64,000 bases of DNA, taken from the NCBI RefSeq assembly GCF_033473495.1, contig NC_088943.1, positions 2,088,001-2,152,000 of the forward strand, given 5' to 3'. The translations under genes were made by a program, and so were the position numbers. Positions 49,653 through 60,097 of the stretch are shown in pieces. Below the pieces are notes generated by a model that had not been told where the DNA came from, did not search any database, and was given only the letters and a program-made list of their open reading frames with translations. Origin of the DNA: Cercospora beticola. Taxonomy: Eukaryota; Ascomycota; Dothideomycetes; Mycosphaerellales; Mycosphaerellaceae. Numbering within the stretch: the stretch's first letter is position 1; every line of letters begins with the position of its first letter.

Positions 49653-50569
49653 TCGGACAGTAATTATGTGAGTGCGATGCATATCATAAGTGCCTATTCG
49701 GGCTGTCCGCAAAGTCAGAAGAGCAATGGGCTGGACAACGATCACTTGATGTCGATACGGCAGAAATTGCTACCGGCGTCTGGGCAACAAGGCAAACAGG
49801 CGGGACTTCAAAAATCACAAATGTGGAAACGCCAGACAGCAGGGGAGAGAATACCTTTACGACTTTACGACTGAGATCAAGCATTAGCTGTTTTTCTTTT
49901 CCGCACACTGTTTGGAAGACAGTGGATTACGCTCGCTTTGCATGGCGGGCTGCAGATGAGTGAACATGGGGGAGAGGCAGGTTCAATGGCCATGGGCCGA
50001 TCGATGCGGAATGTACCATAACAAATTGTGATGAGAATCAATTGAGCATCCGAGTCTGAGAGCCAACACGGACATTCCCTCAACTGCCACGCCGACGCCG
50101 CATTGGCTTGTACGATTGCTGCTTAAACTTTGCTGACCGATGGCGAACAATTTCGTGCCCCTACATCATATCGACTGTCACATCTGTAGTGCTCTCAACT
50201 GCCACCGTGACAACGTTCAGCGCCACTGCCCAGCACCACCGCTCCTCCCAGTGCAGACACGATGGCAGACTTTAGAACTTTACAGGATATGAGACAGCAT
50301 TGGCAGCTTTCTTGTACATTGATTCTTTATTGTACATCTCATATCGCATTCTAAACCTTGCGATCCACTGGCAGCTGACTGTCAGGGAAAGAGCAATGGC
50401 CAAGTTCCCCGTATGGACGTCCGCTGTTTGGCTGATCACCGCCAGAGCACCGGCTCTGAGCGGACGCCACTGCTGGTAATCAGCATCTGGCGTGCCTCAG
50501 ACGTCTTTCTCATTGCACCAGTCCATCGTGTGCCTTTACTACAGCCCTCCGCGGATCGTCAGCTATAGT
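49653..50569. other. intergenic region between convergent genes
   Basis: About 0.9 kb holding the two 3' UTRs. No supported gene, repeat or structured RNA was seen. Confidence 0.5.
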
Positions 50570-51646
50570 TTACAACATGCCACCTCTTTCGAAACGATTG
50601 AGCCCTCGCGCTTCAGCTGGCGCTCTCTCTTGCACAATACCCCAGTCAACAGCATTCCACCAATCATTCAGGTATTGCCTCTTGCCAGTAACACCAAAGT
50701 CATACAGCCACACATGTTCCCACGTATTGACGCACAGCACTGGCATGACGTTCGTTCCTCCCGGCGGCAATTTTGCCGCAGCTTGACCACTCTGGCTGTA
50801 TGCACCAAAGGCACCGGCGGTATTTCCAGGTATCATTGCTTGCTGCTGCACCCACGCCTGGTAAGAATTCTGAGTATTGTTCGCCATGTCCAAGCCCTGC
50901 TGTCTGTAGCCTGCCTCGGGAAATGGCGTGCCGGCGTTGTATGTTGTCAAAATCCTCCAGCTCCCGCTTCGGGACGCGAAAGAGCTTCCGCGTGAGGCAG
51001 ACGAGTTATCAATGTTTCGTGCCCATACCAGCCACACGAAACCTGGTCCGAACATGGAAGTCGCGGTTTCGAGCATTGTCTCACGTAGTGTCTCGATGCT
51101 GCCGAATGTCTTCACCAGGCTTTCTGACAGTTGCGGTGCTTTGTACAGCGGGAGGGGAGCGGTGGAGAGGGAGTTGAAGAAGTAGTGGTTGTTGAATGCC
51201 ATGCTGGCGTGGTTGAAGAGACTCGCATTCAATGGATCGCGTGCAAAGATCAGCGCGAGGTCTTTGGGGTCCTTGTCGGCGATGGGCTCGCCGGCTGTCA
51301 ATTCGTTCAACTTCTGAACGAGAAGTGATTGGTATTGCTTCCACGCCAAGTTGTAGCCATCTTTGGAGAAAAGGCCGGGCACGCCCTTCTCCTCGAATGT
51401 CTCATCGAATGCGAGCGGTGGGACGCTGTGTTTCTGGAGTCGCGAGGTAGCCGATATCGATCGTATCGAGGTCGTCGTCGTCGGTGCTGATGTGGATGGG
51501 GCGGCGAAGGAGGTCCGCTGAGTCTGTGAACGCCGCTGTCAGTATGGGAGACCAGTGGGCAGGGAGGAGCCACTGACGCATGCGGGACAAGTCCACGAGG
51601 AGGAATTGAAGAGGCGCGATGGCCGGAGCAGGCGTCGAGTGATCAT
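50570..51646 (-). CDS. SOD-fold mitochondrial small-subunit ribosomal protein (mS42/mS43 family)
   Basis: Exons 51,578-51,646 and 50,570-51,523 on the minus strand. The 54-bp intron has donor GTCAGT, branch CTGAC and acceptor CAG. The product is 340 aa. The first exon is a typical mitochondrial presequence (MITRRLLRPSRLF...). From about residue 71 the sequence has the iron/manganese superoxide dismutase fold: NNHYFF with the family His at about 136, and NTWEHVWLYDFG at about 289-300. The metal ligand Asp of the enzyme motif (DxWEH) is Asn here, and the N-terminal ligand region is not conserved, so it should not be an active SOD. Such proteins are structural parts of the fungal mitoribosome (yeast Rsm26 or Mrp1). 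I cannot decide between the two. It is divergent from 52,203. Confidence 0.85.
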
Positions 51647-52202
51647 GGCTGCTGCAATGCCGTGCAGCTGTTTCTCTCGACACACCCGCTTGACTTCGAG
51701 CGACAAGTCCCGCTCGGGCCAACTGTTCTGGCACCGGACCGCCACAATGTCTGACACCTTGCAGTCACGACTTATGACTCGAGCATCCTCAGCCAACCAG
51801 TCTCCAAGTGGTCTTCAACTTCACACAGGCGCCCAAAGTCGTTTCATCTATCCACCTCCACTGCGACTCGCTCTCTGCCACACAATGCGCGCGCTGTGCC
51901 GCTCGTGCAACCATCGTGAGCGACTCCGTCATCCACTTCCTCCACTCCATCGCCCAAAGATAACACAGGCGCGTCCTCGCCGGCGACATGGCTGACCGAA
52001 CGTGTCGAGTCTGGGTAAGACCATTCACTCTCTGCTCGCGTCACCTCTCTTCCTCTTCACTTTCCTACTGCTCGTCTCCCTCTGCTCTAGTCACCTGCGA
52101 CCGCTGGACGGCCTGCTCCTCTTTCTTATCTCTTTTGTTCCTGCATGGTCCAGCGTTCGCATCAGATACCCGCGTGACTTTCTGCGCAAGCCTGCTCTCA
52201 TC
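51647..52202. promoter_or_regulatory. shared divergent promoter region
   Basis: About 0.56 kb between the start codons of the mitoribosomal gene (minus) and the membrane-protein gene (plus). A pyrimidine-rich tract (about 52,045-52,105), common before fungal start sites, precedes the plus gene. Confidence 0.4.
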
Positions 52203-54098
52203 ATGTCTTTCCCTACACTCCTCGTTGCATTGCTCTGCGTACTGCGCGCAGTATCAGCCCGCGCACTATGGATTCCGAAAGAGCTCGAGCAGGACGCCTC
52301 CACCTGGATGCCCGAGGACTTCACCATCACGAAACGAGCAGATACCTGTGGCGGCGAATCTGGTTTATCACAATGTGGCAGCAACTTTCCCTCAGTCTTC
52401 TGCTGTCCACAGAACACAGTATGCCTGTCACTAAACACGACATCATCGCTCACAGCCGCACTATGTTGTCCTGCTGGTCAGGACTGCGCCACAATATCAC
52501 CAGTCTCTTGCGATCGAACCTTTCAGAATGCGACCAGTAATCCTGGAAGCCAGTTGCATTCCCAACCGACAGCAAACCTCGACAGCTGTGGCGATAACTG
52601 CTGCCCGATGGGCTATCGATGTTCGGGTACATTATGTGTTGCAATGACTGAGAGCGAGGCCGCGGAAGATTCGTCCACGGGAAACACAACAACGACATCG
52701 CCGACAACCACTTCCTCTTCTGTCTCCGACACTGCGTCAAGCACTGATTCTGCAGAGGAGGCTTCCTCCACTGATGATGCGAAAGAAAACGCAGGCGACT
52801 CGGACGACTTTTCCCTTAAATCTTTTGTCGCGGGATTCATTCCTGGAATTGTTTTGGGTATGTTCCTCTTGGCTGCTCTGCTCTTCTGCCTCTGGCGTCG
52901 TAAGCATAAGAAAGATGGCAGCATCAGCGAGAAGAAGCATTACTCCAAGGATACATTGACAGATCTTGGTCCGAATGCTTCGTCCCGTCGACCTACAGTA
53001 CACGGCAGATCTATATCTGAGCCGACTGTAGACATCAGCCTTGGCCATCGCACCGACTTCGCAAATAGGACTCCACCGGAGCAGAAGAACAGAGGCGTGC
53101 ACGGAGGTCTATCGGGATACATTGTGAATGTCGAGTCGCCAGCTGAGAGGCCCTCAAACCCTACACCGCAAGGAAAGAGCTGGTTATCTCACTCGCCATT
53201 TGTCAACCAAGTCGCTACGCCGAGACCAATCCGCTCTCCAATCCCAGCGCATCTCAAACGCGGCACTTTGTCGTTTGACTCGTTCAAGATCAGTCCAGTG
53301 CGTGGCCTCAAGAAGCAACGAAGCCGGCATTCGCTTCGTCGAGAAAGCCAGCAAGCCACCACTGAGCACAGACCAGAGGAGCAACTAGTGCGTCAAGTCA
53401 GCGCAGAGACGATTAAAGTGGCAATGGACACCCCAGGGCAGAACCCAAGCACTGCTGGAACTCTTCCTCCAGGTAACTACAAACCTCACTTTGCCACACT
53501 CGCAACAGAACCCGCTTCCTCGAATTCGTGGCAAACGACACAATCTGCGCGCAGCCAGGACTCCACGCCTATTGACGAGGAGCCCGACTATTCTACGCCC
53601 ACACGACCAGGCCGCAACAGTAACATTCAGAATATCGGGGCATCCTTGCAGTCGCCTTACACACCATCAAACTATCCGCCCACCGTGTACGATCAACGAG
53701 CGTCCACTCGCACCCAGCCACAGATAACATATCCGCCCTTGCCGGTGAAAGCCAGCACAGCACCTCAGCCGTATCCGACGCCTCAGTCATCAGCCGCGCA
53801 TAGGTCTTTCGTGGCGCCTGTAGGCCATACTTCGACCTTTGCAGATACCGGAATGCCCTTTCTGAGGTCTCCGAACCCTCAACCTGCGAGCCCAATACGT
53901 GCACCCGCGGACGGCAAGGGCAAGCCGCGATTGACGGGTCTTTTCCCGAATTGGGGCGCAAGAGATGGTGCAGAAGATCACAGAGTTACGAGGGCCAGCG
54001 GATTAACGACGTGGGGTGGTATGATTGAGAAAGCTGGATTGAGAAGAAGTCAGCTGTACACCAAAGAGCAAGGCGATCCTCGGGAGTGGAACAGGTAG
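52203..54098 (+). CDS. cysteine-rich single-pass plasma-membrane protein, possible cell-surface sensor
   Basis: 631 aa, no intron needed. I start at 52,203 because this ATG is followed by a clean signal peptide (MSFPTLLVALLCVLRAVSA). The upstream frame begins only with GTG and is probably UTR. The ectodomain (about residues 25-140) has many Cys, including paired CC motifs (FCCPQ, LCCPAGQDC, NCCPMGYRC), in the style of small disulfide-knotted fungal surface domains. A Ser/Thr/Asp-rich stalk follows (about 145-205). A transmembrane helix at about 209-230 (GFIPGIVLGMFLLAALLFCL) is followed by RRKHKK, fixing the C-terminus inside. The long cytoplasmic tail is Pro/Ser-rich and disordered. Layout resembles fungal wall or mucin-like sensors, but I cannot name a family. 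Confidence 0.8.
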   Translation: MSFPTLLVALLCVLRAVSARALWIPKELEQDASTWMPEDFTITKRADTCGGESGLSQCGSNFPSVFCCPQNTVCLSLNTTSSLTAALCCPAGQDCATISPVSCDRTFQNATSNPGSQLHSQPTANLDSCGDNCCPMGYRCSGTLCVAMTESEAAEDSSTGNTTTTSPTTTSSSVSDTASSTDSAEEASSTDDAKENAGDSDDFSLKSFVAGFIPGIVLGMFLLAALLFCLWRRKHKKDGSISEKKHYSKDTLTDLGPNASSRRPTVHGRSISEPTVDISLGHRTDFANRTPPEQKNRGVHGGLSGYIVNVESPAERPSNPTPQGKSWLSHSPFVNQVATPRPIRSPIPAHLKRGTLSFDSFKISPVRGLKKQRSRHSLRRESQQATTEHRPEEQLVRQVSAETIKVAMDTPGQNPSTAGTLPPGNYKPHFATLATEPASSNSWQTTQSARSQDSTPIDEEPDYSTPTRPGRNSNIQNIGASLQSPYTPSNYPPTVYDQRASTRTQPQITYPPLPVKASTAPQPYPTPQSSAAHRSFVAPVGHTSTFADTGMPFLRSPNPQPASPIRAPADGKGKPRLTGLFPNWGARDGAEDHRVTRASGLTTWGGMIEKAGLRRSQLYTKEQGDPREWNR

Positions 54099-54375
54099 GA
54101 GTGATGACTCGGAGAAAGACTTACAGATGAGCGTGAAACATGATACGATAGTAATGCAACAAAGACCAATTATTGGAATTTCGGCATCCTCGTCACGCTT
54201 TAATTGTTTCAGCGTTGCTGTTCTTGCCATTACCTGGCCAGAGTCTGCAATATTTCCCGGTGTTGTTTGCTCGCAGCGTCGTCGCAAAATCAAACCTCAC
54301 TGCAGATTGGTGTCTGCCTTGTCCACTGCAAATCCACAAAGCCGCCACTCAAGCCTTCCATCTAAGATGTGCCCA
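54099..54375. other. 3' intergenic region containing a short repeat
   Basis: It holds the 48-bp repeat at 54,150-54,197 that recurs at the left end of the Crypton-like insertion. No gene. Confidence 0.5.
54150..54197 (+). repeat. 48-bp repeat, copy 1
   Basis: Starts agtaatgcaacaaagaccaat and matches 56,449-56,496 at 43 of 48 positions. At 54,281-54,290 there is gtcgcaaaat, resembling the right terminus of the insertion (complement attttgcga at 60,043-60,051). 54,150-54,290 could therefore be a tiny internally deleted relative. Confidence 0.6.
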
Positions 54376-55314
54376 TCACCTCGGGAGTCCAGCTCGATCC
54401 AGCCCCTGAATATTCTTATATTCCACCGCAAGCCAAGCCCCATCATCTTGCCTTTCCCATACCATCTTCTCAATGTAACTATGCACCACTCCCTTGCTTC
54501 TCGCTGTATCTCTCAATTCCAAATTCTGCCAAACCTCCGCCCACCCGATGTGTTCTCTCACCACAACATTGCTATCCAGAATCGTACTGTGAGCAGTTGG
54601 GCTGTGCTTGCAAACCGCCCCCAAAAACTTCAGCATCTCCTCCAAAGTCATTCTGTGGTCTTCCGCCGGTGGCATCGAAGCGCGAAATTTGTCCTTTTTG
54701 ATGTAACTCCATGGAGGCTGGGAGATGTCGAATTGATGGCTATTAATTGCTTGCGAGTATTGTGCTGTCATCTCCTGAAGGGTATCCCCAATTGCGACTC
54801 CGAGCGGCCTGTGTTCTCCACCTGGTGTTTCTGGCGGCGTGAAGAGACCTGTGGTGAACGTGGAATTGGAAGCACCTGCCGGGCGTTGTAGCAGGCTGAA
54901 GTTCGTGATGAGCCAGCGGCCGTTGGTCTGGCGTTTCCATATAGCTTTGGTCATGTATTGGTGGGGTTTACTTGGGATCGAAGAATTGATTCGCGTTTCC
55001 AAGATCCCGTAGCACTCTGCTGAGTCTTTTGCACTATGGACGACTGCATGACTGCTGAGAACACGAGCAGTCGTGTTATCCAACTCGTCTTGTGCTGATT
55101 TGAGCACTTCAACAAGCTCGGAGAGTTGGAGGTTCTTCCTGTCAGATAAGCTTATGGTGGCTTGAAAGTCTGGGGCCGCATAATTCCAAGGTGCTTGATT
55201 AACGTCGAAGGCATTGCCAAAGATGCTTAATGATAATTCTGCTGTGGCAGTCTTAAGCGATTCTTCGGATGCCGGCAAGCCTGGTTGATCAGTATATGGG
55301 AAGCCTGAATCCAT
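54376..55314 (-). CDS. tandem NTF2/SnoaL-like domain protein (312 aa)
   Basis: A single exon from ATG at 55,314. The protein is an internal duplication. Residues of about 35-140 and about 185-300 align with each other around FDVNQAPWNYAAPDF / FDISQPPWSYIKKDKF at the start and KAIWKRQTNGRWLI / KMVWERQDDGAWLA at the end. Each half has the size and pattern of an NTF2-like cone-shaped domain (SnoaL type), a fold used for small-molecule binding or catalysis. No catalytic residues can be assigned. No signal peptide or membrane segment, so probably cytosolic. Divergent from the broken epimerase gene. Function unknown. Confidence 0.75.
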   Translation of the reverse strand: MDSGFPYTDQPGLPASEESLKTATAELSLSIFGNAFDVNQAPWNYAAPDFQATISLSDRKNLQLSELVEVLKSAQDELDNTTARVLSSHAVVHSAKDSAECYGILETRINSSIPSKPHQYMTKAIWKRQTNGRWLITNFSLLQRPAGASNSTFTTGLFTPPETPGGEHRPLGVAIGDTLQEMTAQYSQAINSHQFDISQPPWSYIKKDKFRASMPPAEDHRMTLEEMLKFLGAVCKHSPTAHSTILDSNVVVREHIGWAEVWQNLELRDTARSKGVVHSYIEKMVWERQDDGAWLAVEYKNIQGLDRAGLPR

Positions 55315-55819
55315 CCTGGGCAGGTAGCACGGACAGGATCAATAACACTCGATTGGCCAAGATCCGTACCTGAGAATGACGACTTTCTGTTGTCAAAGCA
55401 CACGCCACTACGCTGCTCCCTAGCCAATCCGGTGATGGGTGGTTGGGTGATTTCGCTGCTCGTGATGTGCTCCGAGCAATGATGTTCATTCGTCGTCGGG
55501 ATCTGCATCGAGCTGTGGAAATGAGCGAGGACATGGACTAGCTCAGTCGCGCTTTCGGAGGCAATCATTGGCCAGGCAAAACACTGATCCGCCATCCTCC
55601 ACTTTCCATCTCTTCGTCATCTCGCTCAACGTCATACATATGCTCGTGCTTGTCAATCAAGTCCGTTTCTCATGCTCAGTCGAGTCAGATGCCACTGTAG
55701 GTCAGGAACAAAGCGTAAGGTCTCTGCCCCTGCTGTCCAATATTTGGCAACCCTGCCTATAATAAACTCTACTTGCAACTCATCCAGACCTCAGCAGTAA
55801 AGAATTTGTGAGAAGGACA
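55315..55819. promoter_or_regulatory. divergent promoter between the NTF2-like gene and the epimerase
   Basis: 505 bp with CCAAT pentamers at 55,424-55,428 (plus) and 55,352-55,356 (minus strand), the motif bound by the fungal HAP/NF-Y complex. Functional use is inferred. Confidence 0.4.
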
Positions 55820-56448
55820 ATGGCACCAAAGATTTTCATGTGAGCTTCGACGTAGCACTGGACTCCGTGTAACTCAGATTGACTGGCTTTGAAGCACTGG
55901 CATCACTGGCTACATTGCTGGCGATGCCTTCTACGCTATTCACAAGGCACACCCAGACTACGAATACTCGGCACTGATCCGCACGGAGGAGAAGGCTGGC
56001 AAAGTGAGAGCTTCGTATCCGGATGTGCGCGTGGTGATCGGCGGGCTCGACGACAGTAGTATCATCGAAGAAGAATCTGCAAAAGCCGATATTGTTCTTC
56101 GTGAGCCAGCCTCCTTCCAGATCGACGCGTCGCTCTACTGACCTGTGTAGATGCTGCGGATGCTTCCGACCACGAGGGCGCCGCAAAAGCTATCGAAGCC
56201 GGTATCCTGAAAGGCCACAGCGCCGAAAGGCCCGGTTTCTGGCTACATACAGGCGGCACAGGTATCCTCACCTATTTCGACTCCAGCAAAGAGCGCTTCG
56301 GCGAGGAGCCGGATCGCGAGTTCAATGATTGGTCTGGCGTCAAAGAACTCACGACACTTCCAGACGACGCTTTCCATCGTAATGTGGACAAAATTGTGCT
56401 TGAAGCAGGGACGAAGCATGCGGACGTGATCAAGACTGCTCTGGTAGT
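55820..56448 (+). pseudogene. NAD(P)-dependent epimerase/NmrA-like gene, 5' part, interrupted
   Basis: Exons 55,820-55,839, 55,895-56,100 and 56,151-56,448. Introns are 55 bp (GTGAGC...AAG) and 50 bp (GTGAGC, branch CTGAC, TAG). The spliced start gives MAPKIFITG followed by TGYIAGDAF, the glycine-rich Rossmann nucleotide-binding motif of extended short-chain dehydrogenases, then ADIVLHAADAS, WLHTGGTGI and ...VIKTALVV. The frame then runs into foreign sequence and stops near 56,513. The rest of the protein is at 60,099-60,596, beyond a 3.65 kb insertion. Intact relatives are cytosolic epimerase or dehydratase-like proteins. Confidence 0.8.
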
Positions 56449-56496
56449 AGTAATGCAACAAAGACCAATGGTTGGATTTTCAGCGTCCTCGTCACG
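56449..56496 (+). repeat. 48-bp repeat, copy 2, left end of the insertion
   Basis: It is 43/48 identical to 54,150-54,197. The two copies start at the same base and diverge after the 48th, so the left boundary agrees with the break in the epimerase frame. Confidence 0.65.
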
Positions 56497-56731
56497 TCTG
56501 CGCTGCAAATGACTCTCCCACCATCTCCCGAGCATTATCCCTCTTCCCCAACGAGTAACACGTTGCTCTCAGTGCCATTGTGTTCAAGGTTCTTACCGAA
56601 CCCTAATCATCGGTTGTGCCCACGCGCCGTTCCACTTCTCGAGCTGGTAGGGTACGCTTGCGGGTCCGATGAGATGTTTTGTCGCGATAGAAGCGATCCT
56701 GGGCAGCGAACGCGGTAGCTGCATCCTCCTC

Positions 56732-59700
56732 CTAGTGATGGACGGAGACTACGTGATGGACGAGAATCGAGCGATTTCTTGGTTTGGTGTTGCAGCCGTC
56801 AATACCGCATGGAGCCGGAGAGAAGACCTTTGGCTGATCTCTGTCAGGTGGGAGGTACTCGGGATGATCTGCCAACACCACCTCGTGCGCCTTGCGCATG
56901 TGTTTAGTGAGAGTCTGGATGTTGGCGTAGGTAGCAGCGACATTTCCCTCGCTGCTGCTGCTGCTGACACAAGTGGTATGCAAGCATGGTGTCGGATAGC
57001 CTTGTGGAAAGGCATGTACGGCTTTCTTGTGCGCCTCGAGATCTTCGCGCGTCTCGTACAGCACATTGGGGTCGCAACCAGTCTTGGTGCATGGCTGCGG
57101 CTCCGTAAACTCTTCGGGGTGCTCCCTCTGCATATGCTTGCTCCGAGCCTTCGGTCCTGCGTACGTGGTATATTCACACTGCGGGCAGGAAAGAGGAGCT
57201 GTGGATTCGTGAAGCTGTTGTAGAGATTCGGCCGTAGCGGCATTGCACGACCTTGAATGCGAATCGAGGTCCTTTGCGACTGTCGTAGAGTAGTTGCAGT
57301 GCTCGCAAGAAAGAATGAAGCGCTGCGGTGGATCGCGAGAGTTTCCGGTCGTCATGCACAACGGCAGTCCCGTGGGATCTTGAGCAGCATTCGCGTCCTT
57401 GCGACCGAGCATCGTCGCACGTAAGAAGACGTTGACCCGGGCAAATCCCTGCACCCACTCGTCTGGGCCGCCGAACGTGTTACTCGTTGATGGCAAAGAA
57501 GTTGTTGTTGTTGTTGTTGTTGTTGTTGGTGCTGGAAGGGGACAGAGCATGTCCATCAGCTCTTCTTCGCCTTCCGGTTCCGTCTGCTCGTTCTCATGGC
57601 TGCCATCATTCTGGGAGAATATGGTATCCTGTAACGCTCGAGCAGCCTCGTCCGAGAGCTCTTCGTCCTCCTCTTCCCCCTCCTCCTGCTGCTGCTCTTC
57701 ACGCTCATCTTGAAGCGTCGCGTCCATCATGATCGTCGCCGCAGGAGGCTGGTCGCGGAGCGCCGGATCAAGCATCATCGTGAAAGAGTCTTCATCTGTC
57801 GCGTTGCGCGTTTTGTTCCTCTTCTTGGTCTTCTTTGCAGGTCGCTCCGTGGATGCTGCTCCGACACCAACACTATCATCCTCGGCATCACGCGCACGCT
57901 TCCGACTCGGGCCCGCTGGCTCGGACGTCTTCTTCTTCTGCTGTTGCTGTGCATGCGGTGGGTAGAGTGCTGGACGACGTTCGGCTCCCATACCACTATA
58001 CGCAGATCGTGGCTCGAGCTCAACAGTGGGCGCAGACATGCGCTCCTCACGGATGCGCATGTCAGTGTACGCGCGATTCTTCCTCCCGCCGGCGGAGTTG
58101 TTGTTCATCATCCATGTCTCCCGCTCTGCTGGAGTGATGGGTGCGTTGATGATCTTCATGGCCTCGGATGTTGCGATTCGCGGCTCTTTCTTGTGTATTG
58201 GCGCCACTGTCGCGACCATGTTCCACGCCTCATACGACATACCTCCGACGTACGCGTCTGTAACTCCCGAGTTCGCAGTCTCCATCGTGTGTCCTGCTCC
58301 CGCTCGGGCAAAGTCGAATGAAAGGCCGCCAGCACTGCTCGCCGCTCCCGTCTCCAAGGCAGACTTCGGGATGTGCGCCATGTCTCGTATACCCCCAGCT
58401 CGTATAGCATGCATGTATACGCGATCTTTGACACCAGCCAGACGCCCCATCTGCTTGATGCTTCGAAGCAGCTGGTCTGTCCTTGCAGGTTGATTCAGAA
58501 CGATGTCTCTGCCCATTTTTTCGAATTGCGCGAGTACCGGATATCGGGGCTGTGTCCAAGTGATTTGTTTGTCACTACGCGCAGCAGCATAGCGTAGCAC
58601 TTGCTCCAACGTCGTCCCGCCCTGTACGAGGCCGTGACGTAAGGCGTGTACGAGAAGGAGGCTGATCGGGCACATGTGGCTGTCGACGGGAAGTGTTCTC
58701 CCGTACCAGGTAAACGTGGTGTTCTCCTTGTCCTTGAACCCCTTCGCGAAGTGCTTGTCGATCTCCGCTCGGACACTGAGGAGCGAGATCCGTCGGTCTC
58801 CCCCAACGTGTAACTCGTTGTGGACTTCTTCGACATACAGCCGAACGTCCTCCCACTTCAAATATTCTTCACCTGTATATGCACTCGTTCGAGCCACGTC
58901 TCCCGAACGGCTCACAGTCGCTGCAGGAAGGACCACCGACAGACACTTGGCGATCGTCACCTGCCCGATGATCGTGTCAGCAAAATTCCCGAGAGGACAT
59001 TTTTTTTTTTTCTTTTTCCCTTTTTTGCCTTTTTGTGCCCCGTGTTTGGAAAACTTTCTTCTACTCACATCCCAATTGTATGTCCCATTGCTCGTAGCAT
59101 CCTCGATAAAGGTCCGGATCATGTGCTCCAAAGTTCGATAGCCCAGCCAAGATTGCTTCCTGGATCTGCCTTTGATCGCTTGGCTACTCTTGATCAGGTC
59201 GTCCCAAAGTACTTTGATCCGTGCCTGATGCTGTTTCGTGAACTCGTACCCGTCCTTGGTAGAGTATGTGTAGGTGCCGTAATATGTCAGAACCTTGATG
59301 CCGTTCTCGAGGGTGCGCAAATTGGGCAACTTGGTGTTGTAACCTCTTCCCTTGAGGTGCTCTGAATGTGAGCAAAGATGAGTGGTCAGCGAGCTGTTTG
59401 TCGACCGGAAACGTGTTGCACGTTGCGGACATGGGGGGAGGCTGCAAATGAGAACACTTACTGACAACGGAACCGAAGAAACGAAAGAGGTCTTCGCCCG
59501 TAAATGGTTTCTTGAGGTCATGACCGAGAGTATGCGTGCGAAAGGCATTGAAACGCGAGATCCACAGCTCGCGCATCACCTGCGTGCCTGGCGCGCCCAC
59601 GGAAGCGAATGACAAAGTCTTGTACAACTTCTTCGACTCTACACGGTCGGTGAGTGCGGTCTCCAGCAGAGCGTCGATGGACTGTTGACCGCCTGTCGGT

Positions 59701-59807
59701 GTGTGTGTGTCAGTTGATTGCGACGACTCGCGTCTTTTTTTGCGCTCCAACTTACGGACTGCCGCCTTTGGTGGAGAGGAGAATTCGAGGTCAGATGACC
59801 ACCCCAT
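56732..59807 (-). CDS. Crypton-like tyrosine recombinase with C-terminal C2H2 zinc fingers
   Basis: Exons 59,462-59,807 and 56,732-59,361. The 100-bp intron has donor GTAAGT and acceptor CAG. The product is 991 aa. A second GTAAGT...CTGAC...CAG segment of 63 bp (59,693-59,755) lies in frame; if spliced, the protein has 970 aa. Catalytic set of tyrosine recombinases: Arg near 267 (SRSGD), His433 and Arg436 (HAIRAGG), His473 (GAGHT) and the nucleophile Tyr486 (DAYVG). An N-terminal helical DNA-binding part precedes it. A poly-Lys stretch lies near 225-236, and an acidic/Gln-rich linker with a poly-Thr run (GTT repeats at 57,501-57,529) follows. About residues 800-991 hold five Cys/His zinc-finger units. 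It probably cuts and rejoins DNA to move its own element. Confidence 0.8.
57501..57529. repeat. (GTT)n microsatellite inside the recombinase gene
   Basis: About nine GTT units, read as a Thr run on the coding (minus) strand. Confidence 0.9.
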
Positions 59808-60041
59808 CGCGTCGGTCTTTGTCCGAGAACATACGCTGGTCGGTGTGTAATGCTGTCGATATCGGTGGTTGTAGTTGTGGTGGCGGGGATGCGGGAGGGC
59901 AGGAAACTGAAGGTGCTCGTCAGTCGACGAAGGAAGAAGACTTGAGGGGTGGTAGTACCTACCTCTCTCATAACGGAAACACCTTTTCGGGCTCAGTTTG
60001 ATAAACTGGAAGGCACAGTTGTGGGTTCTTACCTCTCTATT

Positions 60042-60097
60042 AATTTTGCGATGGCATCGGCTGTGGACAAGTCCACAGCCGACGCCATCACAAAATT
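60042..60097. repeat. 27-bp-arm inverted repeat (hairpin) at the right end of the insertion
   Basis: Arms at 60,042-60,068 and 60,071-60,097 pair with two mismatches around a 2-bp centre (aa). The inner arm is ggctgtggac / gtccacagcc. The epimerase frame resumes immediately to the right, so the hairpin forms the terminus. It may be the recombinase binding/crossover site or an element-end cap. Confidence 0.85.

Noticed and set aside
50570..51382. Shorter mitoribosomal protein starting at 51,382
   Set aside because: That start is GTG. The upstream frame is continuous, and a canonical 54-bp intron joins it to a mitochondrial presequence.
52002..52202. N-terminal extension of the membrane protein
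   Set aside because: It begins with GTG and would place hydrophobic low-complexity sequence before a good signal peptide. The ATG at 52,203 is a better start.
56732..59807. Starship captain (DUF3435 tyrosine recombinase)
   Set aside because: The YR catalytic set would fit, but the element is only 3.65 kb with no cargo and lies within a coding exon. The N-terminal layout and zinc-finger tail fit a Crypton-type element better. A DUF3435 profile search would decide.
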